From Porphyromonas cangingivalis (lineage in GTDB: Bacteria; Bacteroidota; Bacteroidia; Bacteroidales; Porphyromonadaceae), in contig NZ_LR134506.1 of NCBI RefSeq assembly GCF_900638305.1, forward strand, positions 744,001 to 808,000: DNA of 64,000 nucleotides. The letters run 5' to 3'. The position numbers and the translations under genes were made by a program. The notes under the pieces are model-generated. The model worked only from the letters and a program-made list of their open reading frames with translations, made no database searches and was not told where the DNA came from. Below are positions 42,499 through 52,263 of this stretch, piece after piece (positions within the stretch are counted from its first letter, which is position 1; every line of letters begins with the position of its first letter).

Positions 42499-42807
42499 AT
42501 GATACAGAAGAAAAATATCAAGGATATATTCAATAGGATAAAACGTCTCAATCCCTTTGCAGTAATGGGAGTGATAGGGTTATTGGCACTCCTGTACCCT
42601 GACGAGGATAGCATCTTCAGTCAGATCGAATACAGTACCCAACTCAAGTCAATGACAAAGGAGCGCGATCGATTGAAAAAACAGATTGAGGAAGACCGTG
42701 TCAAGTTGGATCAACTTCGGTTCAAAAAGAGCAAACTGGAGAAGTATGCAAGAGAACGTTTCTTGATGAAGGCGGACGACGAAGATCTATATCTCCTCAA
42801 AGACTAA
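42499..42807 (+). CDS. Septum formation initiator, DivIC/FtsB family
   Basis: 102 aa bitopic membrane protein of the division machinery. A single membrane segment (FAVMGVIGLLALLY, about residues 18-31) is followed by a periplasmic coiled coil (LKSMTKERDRLKKQIEED) and the short conserved end KYARERFLMKADDEDLYLL, typical of FtsB/DivIC. It would link to FtsL and FtsQ. The start is the ATG at 42499; a TTG two codons earlier is less likely. First gene of a long + strand run, 13 bases before the next. Confidence 0.9.
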   Translation: MIQKKNIKDIFNRIKRLNPFAVMGVIGLLALLYPDEDSIFSQIEYSTQLKSMTKERDRLKKQIEEDRVKLDQLRFKKSKLEKYARERFLMKADDEDLYLLKD

Positions 42808-42820
42808 AAGCATCTCTCCT

Positions 42821-43159
42821 ATGACAGCAAAAGGACTACCTCCGAGAGTAGCAACAACGATACTCTATCTCTCATTTTTACTCATCATCTTGGGCTCTGC
42901 CCTTCACATCCTGAGACTGGGATGGACGGTGTGGATTTTCATCATCGGTGCGATAGGACTCACCTCCTATTTTCTTTCGGCTTCACTCACAGCAAGGGAT
43001 GGGAGTGTGCGAGAGAGACGTCTCAACAGAATGGGTTTTATCGGTTCGCTTTTTTATGTCGTAGCCGGAGGGTTTATGTATGAAGCATCCAACGTTTGGA
43101 TCGTCCTCTTTGCGATAGCTTCCATCTATGTGATGTACAGCTTGCTGGCGAAGCGATGA
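42821..43159 (+). CDS. Small multi-pass membrane protein
   Basis: 112 aa with four hydrophobic segments: about 11-29 (TTILYLSFLLIILGSAL), 33-50, 70-85 and 90-108, joined by very short loops and a basic cytoplasmic loop (TARDGSVRERRLNR). No catalytic motif and no recognised named family. It sits directly after divIC and before a polyprenol-phosphate mannosyltransferase-like gene, so a role in envelope building is possible but only by context. Confidence 0.75.
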   Translation: MTAKGLPPRVATTILYLSFLLIILGSALHILRLGWTVWIFIIGAIGLTSYFLSASLTARDGSVRERRLNRMGFIGSLFYVVAGGFMYEASNVWIVLFAIASIYVMYSLLAKR

Positions 43160-43195
43160 TGCGTGCTTTGATAACGATTACAGATTAAGATTTTG

Positions 43196-43951
43196 ATGGA
43201 TAAAAGACTGGTCATCATACCGACATACAATGAGATAGAAAACATCCGTAATATCATCACAGCAGTACTCAGGCTGGAGATGCCTTTTGATGTGCTTGTC
43301 GTCGATGACAACTCGCCTGACGGCACGGCAGCAGAGGTCAAGATGATGATGAGTGAGACTCCGGAGAGGATCTTCCTACTCGAACGCCCCGGAAAACAAG
43401 GACTCGGCACAGCGTACTTGGCGGGGTTTGACTGGGCGTTGGCACAGGGCTACGACTATATCATAGAGATGGATGCGGACTTCAGCCACAACCCCGATGA
43501 TCTCTCGAGACTTTACGAAGCTTGTGCCAAAGAGGGGGCGGATGTTGCCGTGGGATCACGCTATTGTAACGGAGTCAACGTCGTCAACTGGCCACTCGGC
43601 CGAGTGCTCATGTCTTACTTTGCCTCCGTGTACGTACGCATGATCACAGGGATGGATGTAAGAGATGCCACAGCGGGATTTGTATGCTACAAGGCCGAAG
43701 TACTCAGGACAATAGAGCTGAACAAGATCCACTTCAAAGGCTACGCCTTCCAGATAGAGATGAAGTACACATCGAAGCTGTGTGGCTTCACGATCAAGGA
43801 GGTACCGATCATATTTGTCAACCGAGTGGTGGGAACATCAAAGATGAATACCTCCATATTCGGAGAGGCTCTCTTTGGGGTGCTGAAGCTCCGATGGTGG
43901 GGAATGACAAAACGTTTCCCTCAAAAAGGACAACAGAAACTCAAACAGTAA
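43196..43951 (+). CDS. Polyprenol monophosphomannose synthase-like GT2
   Basis: 251 aa glycosyltransferase of the dolichyl-phosphate mannose synthase (DPM1) type, which loads a sugar from a nucleotide donor onto polyprenyl phosphate for later transfer outside the cytoplasm. Motifs: VIIPTYNEIENI, VLVVDDNSPDGTA, KQGLGTAYLAGF, MDADFSHNPDD (DxD) and VPIIFVNRVVGTSKM. No C-terminal membrane segments, as in the soluble form. Start is the ATG at 43196, preceded by an in-frame TTG. It could supply sugar to the protein O-glycosylation system known in this phylum (inference). Confidence 0.9.
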   Translation: MDKRLVIIPTYNEIENIRNIITAVLRLEMPFDVLVVDDNSPDGTAAEVKMMMSETPERIFLLERPGKQGLGTAYLAGFDWALAQGYDYIIEMDADFSHNPDDLSRLYEACAKEGADVAVGSRYCNGVNVVNWPLGRVLMSYFASVYVRMITGMDVRDATAGFVCYKAEVLRTIELNKIHFKGYAFQIEMKYTSKLCGFTIKEVPIIFVNRVVGTSKMNTSIFGEALFGVLKLRWWGMTKRFPQKGQQKLKQ

Positions 43952-43970
43952 AAATCGGACACACGACTTT

Positions 43971-45328
43971 ATGAGTAAGATAATATGGATAAAGGATGCC
44001 CTCATCATCAACGAGGGTAGAGAGTATATAGGTTCGATAGAGATCACAGATGATCGTATCTCAAAAGTATTGGAGGGTGAAGGGATAGAGTCTCCACGTG
44101 ATGTATCGGAGATGATCGATGCAAAGGGGATGCTATGCCTTCCCGGCGTCATTGACGATCAAGTACACTTCCGCGATCCGGGGTTGACTCACAAAGGGTC
44201 GATCGAGACTGAAAGTAAGGCGGCTCTCATGGGAGGTGTAACTTCTTTCATGGATATGCCGAATACCAATCCTCAGACCACTTCGATAGAGGCATGGAGA
44301 GATAAGATGGCTTTGGCAGAAAGCAGATCTTTTGCCAATTATTCGTTCTACATGGGAGCGACCAATGACAATGCAGATGTACTCAAGGACTTGAACCTTC
44401 GTCACACACCGGGGGTGAAAGTATTTATGGGAGCATCGACAGGCAATATGCTGGTGGACAAGGATGAGACCCTGAGGCGCATATTCTCCGAGTCCCCTGT
44501 ACTCATAGCCATACACAGTGAGAGCGAAGAGATCATCCGCCAAAACAAAGAAACCTATACCCTGCAGTATGGTGAGGATGTACCGGTACGATTTCACCCA
44601 GCGATAAGAAGTGAGGAAGCGTGCTATGAATCCACTCGCAAGGCTGTTGCCCTCGCTCGTGAGACAGGAGCAAGACTTCATGTCCTACACCTCTCGACAG
44701 GAAAGGAGTTGGAGTTCTTCAATGCAGATCAACCTCTGACGGACAAGAAAATCACGGCAGAGGTCTGTGTGCATCACTTATGGTTCGATGACTCTCAGTA
44801 TGAGACTTTGGGGACTCGTATCAAGTGGAATCCTGCCGTAAAGACAGCAAAAGACAGGACTGCCCTGAGGGAAGCAGCAAAGACGAGACTGATAGACATC
44901 ATAGCCACCGACCATGCTCCACACCTACTTTCTGAAAAGGAGGGGGGGCACTCAAGGCAGCATCGGGTGGTCCCCTTGTTGAACACTCGTTGGCGATGTG
45001 TCTCGAACTTGCCGATCAAGGCATCTTCTCTCGTACGGATGTGGTAGACCTCATGTGTCACAGACCGGCCACTCTATTCGGAGTAGAGGAGAGAGGCTAT
45101 CTCCGTGAGGGCTATTTTGCTGATCTTGTCCTCGTGTCTCCGAACAAGCCTTGGATGGTAAAGGATAAAGATGTACACTACAAATGTGGATGGACCCCTC
45201 TCGATGGTTCAATCCTTCACAACAAGATCGAAACAACAATCCTCAATGGCACGATCGTAGTGAAAAACGGTGAGTGGCAAGGTGTTCGTGCAGCTAAAGC
45301 ACTGGAGTTTGAGCACCGTAAACGTTGA
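43971..45328 (+). pseudogene. pyrC: Dihydroorotase, frameshifted in a G7 tract
   Basis: Pyrimidine synthesis enzyme cyclising carbamoyl aspartate to dihydroorotate. The frame from 43971 follows the family to about residue 326 (LPGVIDDQVHFRDPG, FMDMPNTNP, KVFMGASTGNM, ATDHAPH) and then diverges after the G run 44942-44948, ending at 45047. The normal C-terminus (SLAMCLELADQ onwards, HRPATLFG, GYFADLVLV) continues in another frame to 45328. One extra G restores a 452 aa protein of usual length. The first metal-motif His of HxH is Gln here (QVH), a change I recall in this phylum's enzymes. The break may be a real mutation, a slippage site or a sequencing error. Confidence 0.88.
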
Positions 45329-45345
45329 TAGGCACAGAGATTTTT

Positions 45346-47376
45346 ATGTATACCAATATAAAAGCGTTCCGCTATGGCTTACTCGTCCTCACAGTCTTGA
45401 TCCTAATGGAAACACCTCTCATGGCTCAGGTAAGGGATCAAGTCGAAGCTGAGTTTCGCAAACGTGATGCAGTAGAGAAGTATGACGACAGTGATAATGA
45501 CAGACGAGGCAACCTCCATGCCAGTTATCTCGTACGCCGTACAGGAGATGTGAGACCGGCCTTTGCCGACACTTTGAGGCTGAACTACTTCCATCGTTCA
45601 TCGATAGAGGGAAAAAGTATAGCGGAGGCTTATACCGGCACGTATGCCTCACCCTATCAGTCCAAGATATACTTCGACCGCCCTATCGATCAGTGGGGAG
45701 ACTTCTTCTTCACCAATCCTTATGATCACCTCATACATAGAGGGAAGGACATGAGGTTCTTCGATGTCAAAGTACCTTATACCCTTCTGTCTTATGTCAA
45801 AAACGGAGGGTCAGACAATGTGGAGGAAAACTTCCATACTTTGTTTTCGAGCAATCTTGGCAAGAAAATCAATGTAGGGGGGCAGTTTGACTATGACTAT
45901 GCCAATGGCTATTACGCATCGACAAAGTCAAAAAATGTCACTTACAGAGCCTTCGCATCATATCTGGGCAACCGCTACCAAGCCTATTTATCTGTAGGCA
46001 ACACCAATACCATAAACATGGAAAATGGGGGCATCACGGATGACCGCTATATCACCAATCCGGATGACTTTACCGAAGGTCGGCGTTCTCTTTTATTGAA
46101 AGATATTCCTACGAAATATAGAAATGTCTGGAACCGTATCCACTTCGGATCGGCTCGTCTCAATCACAGATACTCATTGGGGATAGCTCGTACCGATAGT
46201 ATCAAAGATGGTGACAGCGTAAGGCTTGTGGAGCACTTTACTCCTGTCACATCATTCTTCCACGATGTGCATTATGAGAGAGGGCGCAGGCGTTTTTTGG
46301 GTCAGGATCAAGAGCTGTTGAAGGATTTCAAGGAGCCCATACTTCCTCGTCCTTTGGATGCAACCTATTACCCTAACGACACACTTCTCCTGACAAAGAT
46401 ATCCAACACCTTGGGTATTGAGTTGCTGGAGGGTTTTCATAAGTGGGCGAAGTTCGGCATTGCAGCATTTGTCTCGTTCGATCACAAGCGTTATGAGATA
46501 CCACTATATGGTGTCTATGACGATAATCTGAACAGGACAGAAAACACCTTTTACGCAGGTGGGCGTCTGAGCAGTAAGAACTTCAAAAACTTTGGCTACC
46601 GAGTACAAGGCGAATTTGCATTTGCAGGAGCACAGATAGGAGAGCTACGGATAGATGCCGAAGCCAACAGCAGGCTGAAACTCTTCAGCAAAGAGGTCTT
46701 ACTTGATGTTCATGGCAACTTATTCAACACTCCCCCATCCTATATCTTGCGCAGATACAAATCCACACTACATGAGTGGGACAGGGACTTAGTGATGATA
46801 CAAAGACTGAGAGCAGGGGGACGACTACGCATTCCCGTTCTCAATACCGAAATCCATGCCAACTTCGAAACCATACAAAACCCAATGTATGTAGATGAGA
46901 AGTCTCAGCCGAATCAGTCGAAGACGAACTTTAGGGTGATTGCAGTCGGTGTAGATCACAGACTGAGATTAGGACCTCTCAACTGGGAGAATAGCTTGGT
47001 CTGGCAAAACTCCAGCGACAAGACTGTCGCTCCCCTACCCGATCTTGCGGTGTATTCGAACCTATATCTTAAGGCTTTGGTTGCAAAGGTCATGACTATA
47101 CAGTTTGGTGTAGATGCGAAGTATCACACTGCCTATCATGCACCATACTATGATCCGACGACACAGATGTTTAAGCCCCAAAGCGACATCATGCTCGGAG
47201 GAGATACTCCTATGATGACAGCTTATGCCAATGTACACTTGAAACGTACAAGATTTTTCATTCAGTACTACAACTTGTCATCCAAGCTTTTTAAACCAAA
47301 TTACTTCTCAACTGTTCATTATCCACAGTACCCTGCGATCGTGAGACTGGGGCTGGTCGTGGACTTGCGTAACTAA
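45346..47376 (+). CDS. Putative porin, outer-membrane beta-barrel
   Basis: 676 aa. Signal peptide MYTNIKAFRYGLLVLTVLIL to about MAQV. The mature protein is rich in Tyr, Phe and Asn with alternating patterns of barrel strands (for example RAFASYLGNRYQAYLSVGN) and ends VRLGLVVDLRN, a barrel-type last strand. It matches the Bacteroidota 'putative porin' family seen next to pyrC or a solute-binding protein. Start 45346 is the ATG giving the signal peptide; a TTG at 45325 is unlikely. It begins 17 bases after pyrC and ends 10 bases before the next gene. Confidence 0.83.
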   Translation: MYTNIKAFRYGLLVLTVLILMETPLMAQVRDQVEAEFRKRDAVEKYDDSDNDRRGNLHASYLVRRTGDVRPAFADTLRLNYFHRSSIEGKSIAEAYTGTYASPYQSKIYFDRPIDQWGDFFFTNPYDHLIHRGKDMRFFDVKVPYTLLSYVKNGGSDNVEENFHTLFSSNLGKKINVGGQFDYDYANGYYASTKSKNVTYRAFASYLGNRYQAYLSVGNTNTINMENGGITDDRYITNPDDFTEGRRSLLLKDIPTKYRNVWNRIHFGSARLNHRYSLGIARTDSIKDGDSVRLVEHFTPVTSFFHDVHYERGRRRFLGQDQELLKDFKEPILPRPLDATYYPNDTLLLTKISNTLGIELLEGFHKWAKFGIAAFVSFDHKRYEIPLYGVYDDNLNRTENTFYAGGRLSSKNFKNFGYRVQGEFAFAGAQIGELRIDAEANSRLKLFSKEVLLDVHGNLFNTPPSYILRRYKSTLHEWDRDLVMIQRLRAGGRLRIPVLNTEIHANFETIQNPMYVDEKSQPNQSKTNFRVIAVGVDHRLRLGPLNWENSLVWQNSSDKTVAPLPDLAVYSNLYLKALVAKVMTIQFGVDAKYHTAYHAPYYDPTTQMFKPQSDIMLGGDTPMMTAYANVHLKRTRFFIQYYNLSSKLFKPNYFSTVHYPQYPAIVRLGLVVDLRN

Positions 47377-47386
47377 GAAGAGGGTG

Positions 47387-48208
47387 ATGAAAGATATCGT
47401 AGGTAAATATCGCTTATGGGGGATCCTGCTGACCGTAGTGATTGTTTCAGGTTTGTTTTGGGGCATTCGTTCTTGTAGCGAAACTCCGAAATCCCGGGAT
47501 CTTGCGGACATCACAAGATTAAAGGTCGGGGTCGACTTTTCGCCTATCGATTTCAATATTGGCAAAGATGGAAAATTCAGCGGTCTACAGCATGACCTCC
47601 TTACCTTATTGTTGCCTGATACCACAATACAGTGGGTACCATTCAGTTCGAGAGCAGAAGCTCTTGAGGCCCTTTCTTCAAATGACATAGAGCTCTATGC
47701 GACCTCTTTCGCCTGGTCTACCAATGAGACTTTGGAGGCTCTCATGACGACTGCACCGCTGTATGTATCGGGCTTTGCCCTCGTGCATCGTCCGGACTCA
47801 ATGAGCAGATCATGGACAGAGATCTTTGATGAAATGCAAGACATCAAGATCTCCATCCCCAAGGATGCAGATGACATCAAAGTGTTGCTGAAAAACCTAC
47901 AAGACTTTTCGTACCCTACCATCGAGATAGAAGAGCACAACGATGAGACTCCCGAAAGTCTGTGTTTGGCAGTCTTAAAGGGAGACATAGACTACACCGT
48001 ATGTGATCGAAACATTGCTCAGGCTATAAGCAAGCGAGTAGAAGGCCTTGTCGTCGAGACGGGTATAGCCTTTGATCTTCACCAAGTATGGGTGCTCAAT
48101 GACAATGCTTCTGAACTCCTTCAACTCATAAACAGACAAATAGAACAAAACAAAGGCTCCTCAGAATGGAATAGAGTATTGAAAAAATACGGATTGACTT
48201 CTCACTGA
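47387..48208 (+). CDS. Periplasmic solute-binding protein, family 3 type
   Basis: 273 aa. An N-terminal membrane segment or signal (LWGILLTVVIVSGLFWGI, then a Cys at RSCSET that may be a lipid site) leads into an SBP_bac_3-like domain: LKVGVDFSPIDFNIG, FSGLQHDLLTLLL, ALSSNDIELYATSF and later AVLKGDIDYTVCDRNIA. This is the fold of amino-acid-binding ABC components and of the N-terminal half of the lytic transglycosylase MltF. No ABC permease or ATPase gene lies nearby and no transglycosylase domain follows, so it may be a sensor or regulator. Start ATG 47387; a GTG precedes it. Confidence 0.8.
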   Translation: MKDIVGKYRLWGILLTVVIVSGLFWGIRSCSETPKSRDLADITRLKVGVDFSPIDFNIGKDGKFSGLQHDLLTLLLPDTTIQWVPFSSRAEALEALSSNDIELYATSFAWSTNETLEALMTTAPLYVSGFALVHRPDSMSRSWTEIFDEMQDIKISIPKDADDIKVLLKNLQDFSYPTIEIEEHNDETPESLCLAVLKGDIDYTVCDRNIAQAISKRVEGLVVETGIAFDLHQVWVLNDNASELLQLINRQIEQNKGSSEWNRVLKKYGLTSH

Positions 48209-48231
48209 GCCATCAAATAATTTTACCACCG

Positions 48232-49572
48232 ATGACTTTCTACGATTTTGACTTAGACGACAGGGTATTGGATGGGCTTGACGCCATGAATTTTGTCAAG
48301 CCTTCGCCGATACAGGAAGCAAGTATTCCCCCTATCCTTGATGGACACGACGTTATTGCATGTGCACAGACCGGTACAGGCAAGACTGCTGCATTTGTCC
48401 TACCGATACTCAGCCTCCTCTCGTCAGGCGAATACAGTCAGGATCATGTCAACGTGGTCATCATGGCTCCTACAAGAGAGTTGGCCCAACAGATAGACCA
48501 GCAAATCGAAGCCTTCTCTTACTTTGTGAATGTCTCAGCTGTCCCTATCTATGGAGGTACAGGAGGTGCAGAGTGGGAGCAACAAAAAAGAGGTCTACGC
48601 CTCGGTGCCGATATTGTCGTCGCCACTCCCGGTCGTCTCATTTCGCACCTCAACCTTAACACGGTAAATCTATCGGAGGTGAGTTTCTTTGTCTTGGACG
48701 AAGCCGATAGGATGCTCGACATGGGATTTTATGACGACATCATAGAGATCTACAAGCACCTTCCGGAGTCTGTGCAGACCATCATGTTCTCTGCCACCAT
48801 GCCGGCAAATATCCGCAAGATGGCAAAAGAGATCATGCGTAATCCTGTAGAAGTGAATATAGCAGTGTCAAGGCCTCCTGAAAGTATCAATCAAAGTGTA
48901 TTTTACTGTCATGATGAAGACAAGTCTGCACTGTTGATCGACCTTTTCACAAGGCTACGTCCGAAGCGTTGCATCACATTTTTTGCATCCAAGGACAGGG
49001 TCAAGCAGATGAAACGCGAGTTGTCTATGCGAGGATTTAAGGCCATGGATATGCACTCTGATCTTGACCAAAGTGTAAGAGAAGAGGTGATGAGAGACTT
49101 CAAGGCCGGAAAGATTGAAACAATAGTTGCGACGGACATTATCTCTCGTGGTATCGATGTGGAGGACATTGAGCTGGTTGTGAACTTCGATGTCCCACAT
49201 GACCCCGAAGACTACGTACACCGCATCGGGCGTACTGCACGTGGGACGAACCTCAAAGGCGCTGCGATCACCATCGTCTCATCCAAGGACAAGCGTAGAT
49301 TTTTGGAGATCGAAAAGTTTTTGGGTTACAAGGTAAAGATCAATGAGCTACCTGAAGGTATAAGGCCTCCGGACAATAGCGCTCCCAGCAACAACCAAAA
49401 GCGAAGCAATAATCGTAGAAAGCCCTACAAAAAGAAACCGGCAGAGACCGGAGCGAAAACCACCTCTGCTCCCAACAAAGACAAGGAGAATAAACCTCGT
49501 CGCAGACCAAACAGAAGAAATAAAAATAGAAACAACAATCCTAATAAGCCAAAGGATAAAACCAACGTATGA
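48232..49572 (+). CDS. DEAD-box RNA helicase (RhlE-like)
   Basis: 446 aa ATP-dependent RNA helicase. Motifs in order: Q-motif FVKPSPIQEASIP, I AQTGTGKTAAF, Ia PTRELAQQI, ATPGRLISHL, II DEADRMLDMGF, III FSATMP, then the second RecA domain with TIVATDIISRGIDVEDI and VI HRIGRTARG. The C-terminal tail (about 375-446) is basic and low complexity (K, R, N and P rich), as in cold-shock or ribosome-assembly helicases of this phylum. It ends with a 4-base ATGA overlap with nrnA, so the two are coupled. Confidence 0.94.
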   Translation: MTFYDFDLDDRVLDGLDAMNFVKPSPIQEASIPPILDGHDVIACAQTGTGKTAAFVLPILSLLSSGEYSQDHVNVVIMAPTRELAQQIDQQIEAFSYFVNVSAVPIYGGTGGAEWEQQKRGLRLGADIVVATPGRLISHLNLNTVNLSEVSFFVLDEADRMLDMGFYDDIIEIYKHLPESVQTIMFSATMPANIRKMAKEIMRNPVEVNIAVSRPPESINQSVFYCHDEDKSALLIDLFTRLRPKRCITFFASKDRVKQMKRELSMRGFKAMDMHSDLDQSVREEVMRDFKAGKIETIVATDIISRGIDVEDIELVVNFDVPHDPEDYVHRIGRTARGTNLKGAAITIVSSKDKRRFLEIEKFLGYKVKINELPEGIRPPDNSAPSNNQKRSNNRRKPYKKKPAETGAKTTSAPNKDKENKPRRRPNRRNKNRNNNPNKPKDKTNV

Positions 49573-50582
49573 AACCAATTTTCGAAAAGTCAGATATACA
49601 AACTCTAAAAGATCAATTATCCACACCTCGTAAAATCACCCTTCTCTCCCATATCTCTCCTGATGGAGATGCTGTCGGATCTACGCTCGCTCTATCAAAG
49701 GTACTGAAGACTCTTGGCCACGAGACCAAAGTCGTCTATCCGAGCTATTTTCCCGAAAGTTTTGTCGTCCTCCACGGTGTAGAGGATGTTATCATTGCCC
49801 TCGCTAAACATGATGAAGCCATCCCAGCTATAGAGTCTGCTGAGATCATCTTCTGCATGGACTTCAATGAACCGAAACGTGTAGAGAGCTTAAGTACTGC
49901 ACTCCAAGAGTCAAAGGCATTTAAGGTATTGGTAGACCATCATCTACACCCTCATCCGTTTGTGGACATTACCTTCTCATATCCGGTACAGTCCTCGACC
50001 TGTCTCCTACTCTACCATTTGATCGAAGAGTTGGGCTGGATGAGGCACGTCGATCAAGATGTGGCAGAGGCCATATACTGGGGCATGATGACGGACACCG
50101 GCAACTTCTCATACAATTCGGAAGACCCGGATATATACACCACAATCTCTGCACTGCTTGAGAAAGGCGTCCGCAAGGACTTCCTCACTGCAGCGGTACA
50201 ACGGGGATTTACCGTCGATAAAATACGTCTCAATGCTCATGCGATAATGAACAACATGAAGGTTTACTCCGAGTACAAGACAGCCATCATCACCTTGACC
50301 AACAGAGAAAAGATGGACTTCAACTATCGCGTAGGAGATACAGAAGGACTTGTCAATGTTCCCCTCGAAGCTAAAGACATCGAACTCTCGATCTTCATCT
50401 TCGAAGTAAACAACCTCACGAAACTCTCTCTAAGATCCAAAGGAGACTTCCCCACCAATATCTTTGCCAAAGAGTTTTTCAATGGAGGTGGTCACAAAAA
50501 TGCTTCAGGAGCAGAGGTCTATGACACATTAGGCAACACCTATGATCTGGTCATGAGAGCTCTGAAGATCATGCATCCATAA
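49569..50582 (+). CDS. DHH/DHHA1 phosphoesterase, NrnA-like oligoribonuclease
   Basis: 337 aa. Visible: SHISPDGDAVGSTLAL, CMDFNEPKR, VDHHLHP (DHH motif), MMTDTGNFSYN and the DHHA1 end GGGHKNASGAEV, the metal and substrate residues of NrnA. The family degrades short RNAs (nano-RNA) and dephosphorylates pAp. Translationally coupled to a DEAD-box helicase, which makes an RNA-turnover pairing plausible. Length is normal. A 151-base gap follows before aroA-aroQ. Confidence 0.92.
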   Translation: MKPIFEKSDIQTLKDQLSTPRKITLLSHISPDGDAVGSTLALSKVLKTLGHETKVVYPSYFPESFVVLHGVEDVIIALAKHDEAIPAIESAEIIFCMDFNEPKRVESLSTALQESKAFKVLVDHHLHPHPFVDITFSYPVQSSTCLLLYHLIEELGWMRHVDQDVAEAIYWGMMTDTGNFSYNSEDPDIYTTISALLEKGVRKDFLTAAVQRGFTVDKIRLNAHAIMNNMKVYSEYKTAIITLTNREKMDFNYRVGDTEGLVNVPLEAKDIELSIFIFEVNNLTKLSLRSKGDFPTNIFAKEFFNGGGHKNASGAEVYDTLGNTYDLVMRALKIMHP

Positions 50583-50733
50583 AAATTTACCGTCATCACG
50601 CCCAACAAAATAAAAGCAAACAACTCTACCCAAAAGTTGTATAGCTTAGTATACCAAACATTTGACATCATTTGTTCGACATCAGCACTCAGACAAGCTC
50701 ATACGAACCATCCGACACAAGATCACTGAACTA

Positions 50734-51813
50734 ATGGACGCAAAGATAACACCACTATCCCTGTCTCCCCTTTTCCCGGATTTGGAAGATCATAAGCCAC
50801 TGATCATCTCCGGCCCGTGCAGTGCAGAGACAAGGGAGCAGATACTCCTCTCGGCAAGAGGTATTGCCGAGGCCGGAGTACGTGTCTTCAGAGCAGGTGT
50901 GTGGAAGCCTCGCACTTACCCCGGAGGATTTGAAGGCATCGGCGAAGATGCCTTGAAGTGGCTTGTCGAAGCCAGAGAAGAGACAGGTCTGAAGATAGGT
51001 GTAGAGGTTGCGAGCCCATCCCACGTGAGAGCTGCGCTTGCACACAAGGTCGATATGGTATGGATCGGGGCGCGCACGACATCCAACCCGTTTACTCTCG
51101 ATGAGATTGCTCAAGAGCTTCAGGGGCACGACATCGCAGTGATGGTCAAAAACCCCATTGCTCCTGACATGCACCTTTGGCTCGGAGCCATACAAAGGCT
51201 CAATTCGTATGGACTTACACGTTTGGCAGCCATTCACAGAGGCTTCGGACCAGGGCATAAGACCCATTACCGAAATCTCCCGATGTGGAAGATTCCGACA
51301 CGAATGAGACAGCTCTATCCTCGACTGCCCTTCTTCTGCGACCCAAGTCATATCACGGGAGATCGTACACTCATTGCCGAAGTGGCTCAAGAGGCGATGG
51401 ACAGGTGCTACGAAGGACTTTTCATCGAAGCTCACTGCTCTCCGTCCGAAGCATGGAGCGATGCAGCCCAACAGATCACACCCCTCAGACTCAAAGAGAT
51501 CATCTCCGGACTCAAGATCGGAGACTGTAACCCTTGCTTGGGTGAAGATATCGAACGCCTTCGTCAACGCATAGATGAGATCGATGATGAGATCTTACGT
51601 CTTCTTGGCGAAAGAGCCGGAGTCTCTGACGAAATCGGGCATTGGAAATCGACAAACTCAAAGACGGCCTTTCAGTCCGAACGCTACCAGTCGATGATGA
51701 TGGATCGAGAACGAAGGGCTGAACGATACGGTGTATCACCCGAACTTGCAAGAGACATCTTTGACCTCATACATGATGCCTCCCTCAAGCAACAAAGCGA
51801 GATCATAGGTTAA
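50734..51813 (+). CDS. Bifunctional DAHP synthase/chorismate mutase type II
   Basis: 359 aa fusion. The N-terminal part (about 1-265) is a type I beta DAHP synthase related to KdsA: ISGPCSAETREQIL, FRAGVWKPRTYPGGFEG, VMVKNPIAP, FCDPSHITGDR and IEAHCSPSEAWSDAAQQ. The C-terminal AroQ chorismate mutase (about 270-355) starts at IERLRQRIDEIDDEILRLL. Together they catalyse the first step and a branch step of aromatic synthesis; the mutase usually gives feedback control. Start at 50734 (MDAKITPLSL) is preferred to an in-frame ATG at 50662 because homology begins there. It is 28 bases before folB. Confidence 0.94.
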   Translation: MDAKITPLSLSPLFPDLEDHKPLIISGPCSAETREQILLSARGIAEAGVRVFRAGVWKPRTYPGGFEGIGEDALKWLVEAREETGLKIGVEVASPSHVRAALAHKVDMVWIGARTTSNPFTLDEIAQELQGHDIAVMVKNPIAPDMHLWLGAIQRLNSYGLTRLAAIHRGFGPGHKTHYRNLPMWKIPTRMRQLYPRLPFFCDPSHITGDRTLIAEVAQEAMDRCYEGLFIEAHCSPSEAWSDAAQQITPLRLKEIISGLKIGDCNPCLGEDIERLRQRIDEIDDEILRLLGERAGVSDEIGHWKSTNSKTAFQSERYQSMMMDRERRAERYGVSPELARDIFDLIHDASLKQQSEIIG

Positions 51814-51841
51814 TACTAACGTAAAGAAAATACGAAACCGC

Positions 51842-52228
51842 ATGGAAATAAAGGAAACAAAAATCCGTCTGGAACGAGTCGTTGCCTATGCCAGACACGG
51901 AGTGATGCCACACGAGACTTTGGTCGGAAATGAGTTTTATATCACCCTTGAAGTTGTGTTTGATGCCACACAAGCCATGAAGGATGATCAACTATCCGGA
52001 ACGATCAACTATGCAGATCTCTACACACTCATTCAAGATGAAATGAAAACTCCGTCCGAGCTCATTGAGCATGTTGCAGGTCGTATCCTATCCAGACTTG
52101 AGAAGGAATACCCCATGATCATGGAAGCTCTCATAGAGATCGAAAAGAACTCTCCCCCGATCCCAAACTATCAGGCTCAGCGACTCTACTTCTCGGCCAA
52201 AGCAAACTTCAACAAGGGCAACAAGTAA
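51842..52228 (+). CDS. folB: Dihydroneopterin aldolase
   Basis: 128 aa folate enzyme splitting dihydroneopterin to 6-hydroxymethyldihydropterin. Seen: YARHGVMPHETLVGNEF (catalytic region near the N-terminus), INYADLYTLI and ELIEHVAGRIL, plus a C-terminal EIEKNSPPIPNYQ with the usual Lys. The length is right for one subunit of the octamer. Last gene of the + strand run, followed by a strong bidirectional hairpin. The aromatic (chorismate to p-aminobenzoate) and pterin branches of folate meet, which may explain its closeness to aroA-aroQ. Confidence 0.94.
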   Translation: MEIKETKIRLERVVAYARHGVMPHETLVGNEFYITLEVVFDATQAMKDDQLSGTINYADLYTLIQDEMKTPSELIEHVAGRILSRLEKEYPMIMEALIEIEKNSPPIPNYQAQRLYFSAKANFNKGNK

Positions 52229-52263
52229 AAGCCCCGTCTGAATTAGGGCTTTATCGCTCAAAT

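Noticed and set aside
44940-44990. Programmed ribosomal frameshifting in pyrC
   Set aside because: A G run alone, without a clear slippery heptamer plus downstream structure that I could recognise, and no known programmed shift in dihydroorotase; mutation, slippage or sequencing error are simpler.
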